From: Patiria miniata
Lineage: Eukaryota; Echinodermata; Asteroidea; Valvatida; Asterinidae
Assembly (NCBI RefSeq): GCF_015706575.1
Contig: NW_024037051.1
Location: 13,055,016-13,119,015 of the forward strand
DNA: 64,000 bases
Direction of reading: 5' to 3'
Shown here: positions 44,096 to 55,439 of the stretch, piece by piece
How positions within the stretch are numbered: position 1 is the stretch's first letter
How the letters are laid out: each line of letters starts with the position of its first letter
Translations under genes and position numbers: made by a program
The notes under the pieces: model-generated
What the model saw: the letters and a program-made list of their open reading frames with translations, nothing else
What the model was told of the DNA's origin: nothing
Database searches by the model: none

Positions 44096-46060
44096 GGCTG
44101 TGGTTATCCATTGTTGGATGAAGCCCTCCTCAAGCAGCCTCCACTCTCTTCTGACACTTGTCATTCTACTCCATGATGTGAAGTTGTCGTGTTCATCTCT
44201 CCATCTCCTCAAGTTTGTGTTTACCTCTTCGTCTTCTACCTGTCCGTGGTTGCCATTCTGTGAGTTTCTTGGTCCATCTGTTGTCTTGTCTTCTTGCTAA
44301 GTGCCCTGCCCATCTCTATTTCATTTCCTTGATCTTCTCTATGATATATTTGACCTTTGTTTTTGTCTTTTGAAGGCATATGTCTGATTTTGTCTGGTAA
44401 TGATAGGTTGAGAATTCTCCTTTCCATAGGTCTCTGTGTTGTTATCAATTTTTGTTCCATCTCTTTGGTTGTTTCCCATGCCTCTGCCTAATAAGTCGTT
44501 GTCGTTTTGACACACTGGTTGTAAATCCTTCTTCAAAATGATATTGGAATTTCCTTGTCAGTTAGTACTTCTGTGCACCTTTCAAAACATCTCCATGCTC
44601 CCTTGATCCTAACTTGTACTTCTTCTTTCGAGGTGTCTTCCATTTTCAGTGTTTGGCCATGATAATTATTCCTGTCCACTTTCTCTATCACATGACCCTC
44701 TTTTACTATTTCTTCTGTTGTCTCACAGTTTGTCATGAACTTAGTCTTTCCCTGTGCATTTGTAATCCAACCTGTTTGCTTTCGTCATCAGACTGTGTAG
44801 TTGATGTTCCATGTGTTTATTCCGATGATGTGACCAGAACTACAGCGTTTTCTACTGGTGTTATATCCTCAATTTCTCTAAGCGCCTTCGTTCTTTTGTC
44901 TAGATCCTCTATTTCTTTGTCCTCATCTGAACTGTGGTCTGTTGTCTTCTTTGATGTCGCAAGACTTGATGCTTGTTCCATCAGTGCACTTGGAAGATGG
45001 CTACATCTTGTGTCGATATCCATGTCCTGCATCTCCAACGCTGCGAACGTTTTTTTTTTTCAGTTCAAGTTGGAACTGTCTTTTTTCCCTTTCCGATTTC
45101 AAGACGCTAATTCTTTTCTTCTTTTTGTTACGGATGAGCTTTATTCCGGCAAACTTTTTGTTGATACATATTGTTGCTCTCGCCATTCGATTATCACTTG
45201 CAATATCTACTAATATCGTTTCACAGTTGTTTACAATTCCTTTCTGGCTAGTCAGAATGAAATCTATTTGGTTTTTGGTGATTCCATTTGGACTTTTCAA
45301 CATCCATTATCTCTTTTTGTCTTTTTTGGAGAAGTTGTTGGCCACTATAGGTTTATGTTCCATCGCAGATTAGTCTCCTACCTCTTTTGTTTCTTTGTCC
45401 TATATCAAACTTTTCCAAGATTGATTCTTCACCTGCCTTTTACTTTCCTAGTTTTGCAATAAAATCTCCCATCAGTATTGTATATTTTCCTGTTTTCTTT
45501 GATGGCTCTTTCAATGTCTTCATAGAACTCTTCTATAGCTGGGTTCTCGTAGCTAGTCACTTGTAGGTGCATATATTATGCACATCTGTTCTCTGTCTGT
45601 AAGTTGGATGTTCAGGGTTACTGCTCTGTTAGAGTAGCTTTTGACTTCTTTAACACACTCTTTGAGTTTTGAGTGTATGAGAAATCCCACTCCTCAAATC
45701 TTGATCGTCTTCTCATTTTTTCTCGATTGAAGAGACAAGAGGATCTTTTTAGTTCTAACAATCCTTCACCTTCTCTCTTTGTCTCAGACAATCCAATTAT
45801 ATCCCACTTGAAGCCTTCAAATTCTTCCAGTTAGTGTCAAGTGCATCGTCTGACTTCAATGTCCGTATATTATATGTAAGCATAGGCCTATGTGAATGTT
45901 GGTTAGTTGACCAGTTTTCCTACTCTCTTTCTCGATTTTTCTTCTGAGTGGTCACTGGTCCCATTTCAACTAAACATGTACTTGCGCCCATATGGCCATG
46001 GGGTCTACGACCTCTCTTTGTAACTTCTTATACATGTATATGTGCTTGAGTGTTTACTGT
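44066..46060 (-). mobile_element. RTE-type LINE, degraded and lacking the central RT region
   Basis: On the minus strand it starts with an apurinic-endonuclease region (about 45890 to 45100; recognisable pieces include SETRRE-like and GITKNQIDFILTSQKGI with VDIASDNRMARATI). It continues with a charged linker (45038-44817), then the C-terminal part (KMEDTSKEEVQVRIKGAW, QRPMERRILNLSLPDKIR). It ends in a TGA microsatellite (44066-44094), the usual RTE-like tail. The catalytic reverse-transcriptase core with the YxDD box is absent between the linker and the C-terminal part, and several frameshifts are present. Plus-strand frames here (for example 44614-45213) are shadows. Confidence 0.8.
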
Positions 46061-46392
46061 CATATACTGACGCGCTGTCAAGGCGGGGTGTTAGTTGGTG
46101 TTTTCTGTAGGGGTTTCCTCACCCTATAGTCTCTAGTCGAACCTGTCCTGGAGACACATGAGGTTGTTTATGGCGTTGGATATTCCTTGAACAGCTCTTC
46201 TTCCTTTATTTGACATTTCATTCATCAGGGGTTTTATACCTCTTATACTATTTTACCGTATAGTTACGGAACTCGTAACCCTGAGTTGGGGTAGTGGAGA
46301 GGAAATAGCCAGGTTTGGCGAAGGAAGGATTGAAGTAAAAGTCAGAATCGCCAAGCCAGAACCAAAACCCAGTATGGGGATACACCTTTCCT

Positions 46393-46470
46393 GTCACCAG
46401 GGGATCTGTGTATATGTACCCCTGGTGACATCGATGATGTTTCAGCCCGCTTTCCAGCGGGAAGGCGCCT
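46393..46470. other. Two adjacent short hairpins
   Basis: TGTCACCAGGGG pairs perfectly with CCCCTGGTGACA around a 15-nt loop (about 46392-46430). CCCGCT/AGCGGG form a second stem about 20 bp downstream. No gene context. Possibly part of a small unclassified repeat. Confidence 0.4.
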
Positions 46471-46559
46471 CTATCCCTAAGCTAATGATAACTTTTAAAA
46501 CTAATCTGACAAGGTGTAAGGGGGGGGGGGGACGGGAGGAAGGGAGGAGGCGGTGAAGA

Positions 46560-48300
46560 ACAGTTAAGACGAAAGGTGAGATGAAAGAAAGAAAGGCAGC
46601 TGAGGAGGTAAATAACGCTTATACTCTCACTCTGTGTAGACCAGCCTCTCAGGCAACATTTATTTATGTTTATATCATGTTACTTCAAACCTTGTGGTAT
46701 ACCTTCCGATTTCATTTGTGATTTGTCTTGTTTTGGTCTGGACTACAGTCCTGAGATGATACCCAGTTTCGACGCAGGACGATTCTCTCTCAACCAAGGC
46801 ATCCCTTTTGGATGCTGAAAAGTTTTAATACACTAAGTCGATGTCGGAAGTTTTTAGAAACTTTTATAGTGTGGACTCCTTGGAAATTTCTGACGTGCCT
46901 ACAGTAGCCTAGATAGGATTAGGTCTATGTTTTTTCCCAATCAGTTGTGCATGCAGTGGACACATTTTGTGCCGTGAAAGCGATTCTAATGACTAGAAAA
47001 ATAGAGGTGATGTTTACTATACATACGTGCATCTTGTGGAACAGGATCCCAGAATGGTATTGCCATTTCGGGTGGAATTTGAATGGTTGGAAGGTTACCT
47101 GTAGCATGATGCAAAATACACATCGGCATTAAAAACAATATAATTCTCAAGACTCTCGGACAGTACTAAGTTGACATAAAGGCCTACAGTGCTTAGACAA
47201 CTATTTCATGTGAAGAGCAAACCTAGTAATTTACATGATTCAACTAACATGAATAACCCACATGCAAATTGTCACTGGTTGCCATTTGTCACATGAAAAT
47301 GCTTTCGTTTTTGTTACAATTTTGCAATATCCCCGCGCAGGTTAATGTCACTCCGCCACGTAGTATTAATTTTTGTATGGAAGATGACATAACAAAATAA
47401 TTGAAATGACTTGAAAATGCGCGTTTAGTGTTGACCCAAAATCCCACATTTGCACAAATTAATGGAACAGAAGTGTGGAAATAATCGAAGGTTGAGTGTT
47501 CATCATTCGTATACTTACGGTAATTGTTTTGAAATTATTCCTCTAAGGGATGAAATCTGCCTGGGCAACCCGGTAATTTTGCAGAAAAAAAGCACCTCGT
47601 CCACAGTTGTCCTTATTCGCTCGCATGCAGCTGGGTGCAGACCAGTAAATCGGTCCGAAATTGCCTGCGCCGGCCAAATCACGATTTGCATCTTCGGTAT
47701 TTGGGCATGCTGTGGGCCATGAACTTGAGGGTTTGTAAGAAATATGGGTGGAAGCCGTGCACTTGACTGGGAGCTTGCAGTTCTGTGTAATTTTGATGTA
47801 ATTTGGACACTAAAAGCGCTCTATTTTGCAATGGAGTGTAGGCATCGTTTTTCAAAATGGCGATGGGCTTCAGGACTATTTTCAGGGGTGGTCATCTTCA
47901 GATGGAAATTTCTCCTAAAAGTCATCAGTTGACCCCCAAAAAATTGAAAAGAAAATGAAAGATGATGAAATAAGCTTTAATTTGATGTGCGTCTCGAACG
48001 CCTTGGAGAGTTGTGAGTATTTTTCCCGAATTTTTGAAGTGGGAGCATTTACCATTGGGGTCTATGGAAGTTTATTTACTGGTCTGTACGAGCGAATTGA
48101 CCTTGATGCAGTGGCAGCTTAGACTGCACATGACTAGTGTGTATGTGCGGGGGGGGGGGGGAAATAACATGAACATTTGGCATGCTATTTTAGACTCATT
48201 TGGGAGAATCTGCAATGTTAGTGTGCAACAGACAATTTTAAATTAAAGTTTGCGGAAAACGTATCTTAAATATGAGCATGTCAGAGCAGGGAATGCCAAC
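46560..48300. other. Unassigned sequence
   Basis: No supported gene or element; a G run lies at 48150-48161. Short frames are domain-free. Confidence 0.4.
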
Positions 48301-48307
48301 CAAAAAC

Positions 48308-48972
48308 ATATCGTCACCGACACCACGAAGTAACACCCATCTATATACCAGTAAAAACTAGCAATCGGAGAAAACGGCAACTAAAGTTGAACGCCTTCTA
48401 AAACAACACTTTGCGTCAAAACGACAGAGTATGTTCAGTTGGGTTTCTCGTTGTGGACACTTGATGAATTGAATTAATTAAATCTGCTGTTTTTCACTCG
48501 TTTGTGTATTAAATAAACAAGAAATAAGAGAAAAAAGATGAGTGTTAGTTCGTGAAACCAAAAAAGCTGCGAAACTGTAAATTTTCGTTTAAAGTTAAAA
48601 GTAACACTCTTCAATGTATTTAACACGAGGAAAGTTCAACTTCGGGTCAGCGCGCGCGCGCTCATACAACTTGTTACTAGAAGAGTGTTACTTCGTGAAA
48701 ACGTTTTTGCTCACTTACGAGCAGAGTGCGCGCCATGCATTGCAATGGAAAATGGAACTTGAGTGTTACTTCGTGAAAACGAAAATTGTCACTTTTGCGC
48801 AAAAGTTGCCATGGATACTTAGCGTAATTATTAAAGTAAAGCTCTTGAAGCTTTGAAACTTCGTGCAATGGTAGGCCTTGATGAATAATGTTTAAAAATC
48901 AAAAAAACTGAAAATCGAAAAAAATATGCTTTAACACTGTAGAGTGTTACTTCGTGGTATCGGTGACGATAT
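48308..48972. mobile_element. 665-bp TIR element with recurring terminal motif
   Basis: The 29-bp terminal inverted repeats ATATCGTCACCGA-CACCACGAAG... (48308-48336) and its complement (48944-48972) match at 28 of 29 positions. The inner TIR word GTGTTACTTCGTG recurs in the interior near 48541, 48684 and 48761 (partly degenerate). No transposase frame. Non-autonomous DNA transposon; the superfamily is not evident and the target duplication is unclear. Confidence 0.8.
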
Positions 48973-48974
48973 TG

Positions 48975-49526
48975 TACTAGGTAGGTATTTAGGATAAACA
49001 TTGGAATCGCTTAGACTAATTGAGTCACTTTTAATTTATGTCAGGATCTGGAGATTGACACTGTAAACTCAATTAAATTTGGTCTTGTATAACCAAAAGT
49101 TTTGATTGAATTTAACAGAAATTCTACCCCCCCCCAAAAAAAATGGGTATTGCACAACCCAATTTTGGGTAGGCCTAGTTGCAGTTTTTACCCTTACTTG
49201 GGTAAAATTAACCCAGGCACTTTTTTCAGTGCTGTTGTGCACTCTATGTTACTGAATTAAAAAGGCAAACAATACAAAATGACTATCTTTAGAGTGTCTT
49301 TTCGTTGACATACTAATTGTACAATTTCAGCCGCGGCTATTTGCTTGTTACAATTCACAGCCTTTTAGTAGTGTTAGTTATATGGCCGTTATTTTAAGCA
49401 AAGCAAGCAATGTTACAGCCCCCACATGATTTGGATGGAAAAATATTTGTTAATCAGTTCTAACTTACGCCAGTTCTCATCCACACACCTTGTCTCTGGT
49501 GATGAATGTTAAGAAATCTTGTGTTA
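48975..49526. other. Unassigned sequence
   Basis: AT-rich, with a C run near 49126. No feature. Confidence 0.4.
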
Positions 49527-49911
49527 GGCCAAAAAAAAAAAAAGTCTCCGGTTTCTGGTATGCGCGCGCGTCGCCGTAGCCATGCGCGTCGGCAAAATGA
49601 AAAAGTTTTTTTTTTTTCAATGAAAGATGATGTCTCAAAACCGCCAAATTCACTGGTTTGACTGGAATTCTGCTAGTGCACAATTTTAACGTGTTTTTAG
49701 GTGGGGTTATGGTCGAGAATAAGCTTTATGTGGCCTCTCTCGACTCCCAATGCCATATCGGCCTATTTGTACTAAGTTTAGTTGGGCACCATTTGCAGTC
49801 ATCAGCCGACATTTGAAGCAAAAAAAATCAGGTAAAAAAAAAAAAAAGCCGCGTCGCCGCACCACTTTTGGGGCAAGCTCCATACCAGAAACCGGAGACT
49901 TTTTTTTGGCC
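49527..49911 (+). mobile_element. MITE family A, copy 3
   Basis: A 385-bp copy in the same orientation as copy 1, with GGCCAAAAAAAA and TTTTTTTTGGCC ends. It is flanked by TTA on both sides (49524-49526, 49912-49914), a clean 3-bp target duplication. Confidence 0.9.
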
Positions 49912-50005
49912 TTAGTGTTAGGCAAACGTGAAAATGATAGCTTTGTCCGCCGGAATTTTTAGACATCAAATTGTACGAAATTATCATCTGCGTTAGCCTT
50001 TCTGC

Positions 50006-50013
50006 TATATAAG
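50006..50013 (+). promoter_or_regulatory. Possible TATA box
   Basis: TATATAAG lies 180 bp upstream of the first recognised exon of the farnesoic-acid-O-methyltransferase-like gene and is followed by GC-rich sequence. An ATG at 50035 leads only to a short frame, so the link to the gene is a guess. Confidence 0.25.
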
Positions 50014-50192
50014 CAGCTTGCTCTTCGCAGAATTATGTTTCAGCAAAGTGAGCTCAGTATGTTCGCACCAACGACAAAAATGCAGACTTCCACACGTCAG
50101 TGAAGGTTATACCGAACCATGTTTACATGTGTCAATAGAAACAAAAATTTTGAGTCGAAAGTTCCAAACAAATGTCTTTTTTTCGCTCCCAG

Positions 50193-51615
50193 TTTGTTCG
50201 GTATTCACTGAAGCCAAGTTACCACGCACCTTCAAATTCCTGCTGGAACCCTTCAGCATGCCTTTCCGGTTGGACTTCGATGTGAAGATCAAGCAGGGTG
50301 CTAGCATAGCCCTGGCTGAGCATAATACTGACGAGTCCGTCTTTGCCGAAATAAGTGAGTATATGCCTGTGTATTATTATTTCCTAAAAAAGCCGTGCTT
50401 TAATGACAGTTCTGTAACGACTTGTATAAGGACGCCACAAACAAGTGTCTACAGGGTGTGTAAAAAAAACCCCAAACCCCATGTTGGGACCATTGTTTTA
50501 GGGAAGTTCTGCATGTAGCACTTTCAAAATCGAGGATAATATGAAAGTCCGATTCATAAGCTTCATAAGGTTCATGCCCGTAATAAAATCACGGTTTTGC
50601 TCATGAATGCAGCAATTCGCATTATAAAAAAAACCAGAAAGGCACCTAATTACCCTTCAAACTGGCACAATAAAAAAAAAACATTTAATATAGGTAAGAT
50701 TTGAGGCTTTGGTGAAGATACTAAATAATGAAAGGTTTGCGGAAACACCATGTGCGAATAATTTCTCAACTAAGAGAATGGTTCTGAAAAGAACCAGAGG
50801 TATAAACTCGACGTTCCGGTCAGTATGCTCTGACCGTCTTCAGGAGAGACTGATGGGTCTCCTGTACCCTAGGTCCTCAGCTACTACATGTACCTTAGAC
50901 TGATGGGTCTCCTATACCCTAGGTCCTCCCTCTACTGACACTGCAACCCTACTGTTCCACTTCAGTGGGCACCAAGCTTACTCTAGGATCCTGTCTACTT
51001 GGCATCCTCACAGGATGCAATTTCACAATTCATTGATTTTGCCTTTTGCTACTTAAGTATTCACTTTCTTAGAGTTTAGGCACTCTCTTGAAGACGGTCA
51101 GAGCATACTGACCGGAACGTCGAGTTTATACCTCTGGTTCTTTTCAGAACCATTCTCTTAGTTGAGAAATTATTCGCACATGGTGTTTCCGCAAACCTTT
51201 CATTATTTATATAGTATAAGGTTAAATAGGACACAAATGTGCATTTTCAAGGATAGCATTTAAAACAATTACAAGACACGGGCCCTTTCGGCGTTTTGCC
51301 GATCGAGTGCTGAAATAACCTAAAATTGAATGGGTCAGGTTTTACTATTTTTCATCTCTAGACATCGGTGGGAGAGTGAATACCTTGGCGAACGTGAGAC
51401 CATGCTACTGGATCTGTCTGAATATAGTGGCTACACATGAGGAACAAGGGTTGGTCAACGCCAGTGAGTACCGCCCTTTCTGGATCGACTACAAAGGGGG
51501 CGTGGTCAGGATCGGTAAAGGAGGACAGGAGGCGGCTTTCGTGGAATGGGACGCCGGAGCATACCACCAGCGAGTACCGACTCTCGTGCACTTTGGTGTC
51601 GCTGATAGGTTCTGA
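50193..51615 (+). CDS. Farnesoic acid O-methyltransferase-like domain protein, two exons seen
   Basis: Exon 50193-50354 follows acceptor CTCCCAG and ends at donor GTGAGT. It joins in phase 1 to exon 51362-51615, which follows acceptor TCATCTCTAG and ends at a stop codon (51613-51615). Together they encode about 138 residues. Features of the Methyltransf_FA (farnesoic-acid O-methyltransferase-like) fold are FDVKIKQGASIALAE, then NIGGRVNT, then EYRPFWIDYKGGVVRIGKGG. The name comes from a crustacean protein; most family members have no shown methyltransferase activity, so no reaction is claimed. The upstream exon that supplies the first nucleotide of the split codon, and the start, were not found. 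The intron contains an inverted-repeat element (50722-51211). Confidence 0.65.
50722..51211. mobile_element. Inverted-repeat element in the intron
   Basis: Arms of about 127 bp (50722-50849 and 51085-51211) are near-perfect reverse complements. Each contains nested hairpins (GGTTCTGAAAAGAACC and CGGTCAG-TATGCT-CTGACCG) and the words CTCGACGTTCCGGTCAG and GTCTTCAGGAGAG. The 235-bp centre has a direct duplication of ACTGATGGGTCTCCT and CCCTAGGTCCTC. Similar hairpin-rich words are seen at the ends of Penelope-like elements, but that link is tentative. No ORF. Confidence 0.65.
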
Positions 51616-51619
51616 ACAT

Positions 51620-52554
51620 GTTTTTGGGGGATTTTGTTTGGTGTTATTATTGGAAACGAACAAAATGCATGAAAAGCAAATGATCCTAAAAAATATGCCT
51701 TTAAAATAACAAGGTATGTATATATGGTTTCTATAACATAGCAATTTAACTAGTGTTAGAATTTGTGAAAATAATTCTGCATCAACAAAACGATGTGGGT
51801 ATATAAAGGTTTTTAACATTGTGGAGTATTACATTGTAGGTTGTCCTAGCTATTTTAAAAGATTAAAATTCACCAACTCTATATAACATTCAATTTCGTC
51901 CACGAAAAAGGTCACACACTTTTACCAAAACCATTTAGTCATATACCATTCAATTTCAAAGTTTGGTCACCCTCTTTAGTCACCGGGTCGAGAATATTCG
52001 TCATGACAGATAAAATATGTCTAAGCTGTTGCCGAATGGCAGCATTCAAAGATCGAATTCGTCTTATTATATCAATCAATTATAGACGAATTTGATTTCT
52101 GAATAACAAGGTTTAGCGAAGACGAGCCGAAGTTGAATACACCGGGACGAAAACGTGTGCTCATTGTGTGAATTTACTTGAACTGAATTTGAAATTGCCT
52201 AACAAAAGACGAAAAATTTTACATTGGAAGTGCACTAAATCGATGTTAGTGGCCGAATTGGACTATCAGAAACGGTGAATTCGAATGATAAACTTTTGGA
52301 AATAGCCGGGGAAACCTATATTAAAATTGCAAGTAACTTTAAATTTAAGCAAATCAAGCAAAGCGAATGCACTTATTTTGTACAGAAAGTGTCAGTGCAG
52401 TACTGTAGTTCCACATCTACCATTTAGTGTCAATGTTTCCCTGTCCTGTGAAATTTCCTGTAATATCGCACTTTCCAGTTATTGTAAGGCGAGCTCCTTC
52501 ATTAAGAAAACAAAAACTATTCGATTTTCAGAACAGCAATCAATGTATATGCGC
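51620..52554. other. Unassigned sequence
   Basis: AT-rich, with no supported feature after the stop codon of the preceding gene. An AAAATAAC word follows closely at about 51704 and may lie near the transcript end. Confidence 0.4.
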
Positions 52555-52562
52555 TTGATTCC

Positions 52563-52860
52563 CAAGAGCGGATCCAGAACACAAAAAAGTGGGTCCCAAA
52601 AATTAGGGCGTGGGGTTCGGGGCCCACTTAAAGGCCCCGGAATTTTTATTAGATTCTAGATGCTCTGTGGTGCCATCTGAGGCTATTTCTGACCACTTGA
52701 ACCAATATTTCTTTTGGAGGAAAAGATGGTGGTGTACGCAGTGCCTGCCTCTATTATTATTATTGCGACGCCACTTAGAACCAAAAATGACGGTTTGGGG
52801 GGGGGGGGGGGGTTTGGAGGGGGCATAGCCCCCAATGCCCCCCCCCCCCATCCGCCCTTG
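52563..52860 (+). mobile_element. hAT-like MITE, copy 1
   Basis: It begins CAAGAGCGGATCC, ends ATCCGCCCTTG, and is flanked by TTGATTCC and TTGACTCC, an 8-bp target duplication with one difference. The interior has long G and C runs and the word GATGCTCTGTGGTGCCATCT, shared with copy 2. 8-bp duplications and these ends are typical of hAT non-autonomous elements. Confidence 0.8.
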
Positions 52861-53176
52861 TTGACTCCAATAGAATATATCGCGCTTTCGAGTGCGCCAC
52901 AAAAGGTGAAATATTAGGCCTATTCAGGTCATAAAATTTTAATTAAAAAGGCATATAACCGCATTTAACTGCTTTTGTTTCATTTTCATGTTAAGAAAGA
53001 CACGGCAATGAAATTGTGAATAAATATCTGAAAGACGAGTTATTATTTTCTTTGGGTACATTTTTCTCGTCATTATCATGTGAGCACCTATGTGTTTCCG
53101 AGGAACATGTCGTACTACTCGGGGAATAATAACCATAATGCGCATGCATCTGTTGATAACGGAAGGGTTCTTGAAC

Positions 53177-53502
53177 CAAGGGCGGATCCAGAACACAATT
53201 TTTTTTGGGGGGGGGCCAAAAAAAATTGTGTCTCCCAAAAAGTGGGACAAAAAATTACGGCGTGGGGCTCGGGGCCCGCTTAAGGGCCCCGAAACTTTTT
53301 TGGATTCTCGATGCTCTGTGGTGCGATCTGAGGCAATTTCTGACCACTTTAGCCAATGTTTTTTGAGGAAAAGATGGTGGTGTACTCATGCCTGCCTTTA
53401 TTTCGACGTCACATAAAAAAACAATTGGTTATGTTTTTTTTTTTGGGGGGGGGGCATGGCCCCCTTTGCCCCCCCCCCCCCCCCCCCCTGTATCCGCCCT
53501 TG
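53177..53502 (+). mobile_element. hAT-like MITE, copy 2
   Basis: Same family as 52563-52860. It begins CAAGGGCGGATCC and ends ATCCGCCCTTG. It is flanked by TCTTGAAC (53169-53176) and TCTTGGAC (53503-53510), again an 8-bp duplication with one difference. Confidence 0.8.
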
Positions 53503-53742
53503 TCTTGGACTGAAGTTCTTTTTTTAAACCTCCAGAACCATGAATGAGAAGAAGAAGGGGCAATATATTTTATTAATCATCGGGACTTGATTAAACCCAA
53601 TTTAGGGAAGAAAATTATGTTTTGCAGAAAAAATGAAAATGTCAAATTCCTCCACGAATTGAACCCGAACCTACCGCATTCAGGCCGCCGCTTTAGCGCG
53701 CAGCGTGCTTATAGGCAACCAACATAAAAAAATAGAATATAA

Positions 53743-54125
53743 GGCCAAAAAAAAAAATTACGGTCTCTGGTCAGACCTAAGTTCCAAAATTGACGCGGCC
53801 ACGCGGCTTTTTTTTTTTTTTTTTGCTTTTTTTTACTCTTAAAGCTTGGATTGTACAGACAAGGTGGGGTACTATTTTGCTTTTTTGGTGTCCTCATGTA
53901 CATTGGTGTCCTCCATAATTTGCCTTGGTGCTTTTGATCATTTGCCTTGGTGCAATTTCCCATGCCTTTGTGCTCTTTGGTAAAAAAAAAAAAAAAATGA
54001 GGAAGTGCGGAAATAGAGGGCGCTGTTGGAGCTACCGCGGAACATTTTGAGAAAAAAAAGATCGACGCGCATGCTTAAATTCGACGCGCGCGCTGACCAG
54101 AGACCGACTTATTTTTTTTTTGGCC
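53743..54125 (+). mobile_element. MITE family B, copy 2
   Basis: A 383-bp copy with GGCCAAAAAAAA and TTTTTTTGGCC ends and a perfect TAA duplication (53740-53742, 54126-54128). The interior matches 38052-38409, including GTGGGGTACTATTTTGC and GAGGGCGCTGTTGGAGC. Confidence 0.85.
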
Positions 54126-54239
54126 TAATACTAACATGTCTCAATATTCCGAATCAGGTGACATATTCATTAGTTCACGTGATATGTTTCACGCATGCGT
54201 ATTACGGTCAATGACAGACTGACTTTACCGAGATGCCAA

Positions 54240-54390
54240 CAGGGGCGGATCCAGGAATTTTCGCAGGGGGGGGGGGGGGTTTCATCAGCAAAAAAAATCT
54301 GAAAATGCCTCCGTAAAATCAAAAACTTTGGGGGGGGGGGGAGTACCATATTTCAATAGGGGGCGCTGTTCAAATTCGACGATTACTAGA
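54240..54390 (+). mobile_element. Partial hAT-like element
   Basis: It begins CAGGGGCGGATCCAGG, the canonical hAT-type end, then G runs and a segment related to the complement of 42690-42760. No matching right end is seen before the MITE at 54394. Confidence 0.5.
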
Positions 54391-54393
54391 TTA

Positions 54394-54753
54394 GGCCAAA
54401 CAAAAAAGTCTCCGGTTTCTGGTATGCGCACGTGTCGCTGTCCGTGCGCGTCGGCAAAATGGAAAAGTTTTTTTTTCAATAAAAGATGATGTCTCAAAAC
54501 CGCCAAACTCACTGGTTTGACTGGAATCCTGCTGCTGCACAATTTAAACGTGTTTTTAGATGGGGTTATGGTCGAGAATAAGCTTTATGTGGCCTCTCCG
54601 CACTCCCATATATTTGCACTAAGTTTAGTCAGGCACCATTTGCAGTCATCAGCCGACATTTGAAGCAAAAAAGACAGGTAAAAAAAAAAGCCGCGTCGCC
54701 GCACCACTTTTTGGGCAAGCTCCATACCAGAAACCGGAGACTTTTTTTTGGCC
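54394..54753 (+). mobile_element. MITE family A, copy 4
   Basis: A 360-bp copy with GGCCAAACAAAAAAG and TTTTTTTTGGCC ends and perfect TTA duplications (54391-54393, 54754-54756). Confidence 0.9.
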
Positions 54754-55014
54754 TTAGTTGGTTACATGACTAATCGATTCTTGGTTTACCCCAGGCACCA
54801 CATACAAAAACAAACGCTAATGTATGTAACCCCGACCTCAATTAGGTCTGAGGTTACTAAAGATATATTTGACTATATGTACATTTACTATTTCAGTTTT
54901 CATTGTGTTCCATTTAATAGCCTAGTTTAATTTTTCCTGCTCCTTTCTTTTAATTTCCTTTTCTTTTCTTTTATAATTATTCGTGTAAACATTCTCAATT
55001 TTTATTGTTAGTAT

Positions 55015-55439
55015 TGTAACGGACAGTCTATGCACACTGTTGTTGTCGTTGCTTTCTAGCACTAGTGCTCCGGCGGAGAGGCTCCGGCGGCGCGCATTTG
55101 ACCTGGTTTTGGGTCTGGCTGGCAGCGCGCTCCGGAAATAGGCTCTACAAATAGGTTTGCTAAGTGGGGTTCTTTTGTTCACTTTCGCGGGTAGGGCTGG
55201 GCTTGATTCCAGGGTTGGGTAAAGTTGCTACAATTGTATACATTTGTTCAGACTGTGTGAATGTCTATGCTGGGAATTGATCAGTTGCAGTTCTGGTAGC
55301 GGTGCGGCAAGTTGTCCGCAGACTCCGCTTGGCGAAATAAATGAGATCTTCCTTCAGAGTTAGAAATCCTTTCTGTGTGTCCCCTTTTCTTGCGTTTGGC
55401 CGGATTTGGCGGACAAGAGCCCAGTAGGATCCTGCTACA
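55015..55439 (+). repeat. 5' LTR
   Basis: A 425-bp long terminal repeat starting TGTAACGGACAG and ending GCTACA. A TGGTGGCAGCGGTGG word follows immediately inside, at the place where a primer-binding site would lie. Confidence 0.85.

Noticed and set aside
44614-45213. 199-codon plus-strand ORF
   Set aside because: Antisense to the RTE LINE on the minus strand; no domain in the plus-strand frame.
51358-51819. 153-codon minus-strand ORF
   Set aside because: Shadow of the FAMeT-like exon on the plus strand, which has the domain signature and splice sites.
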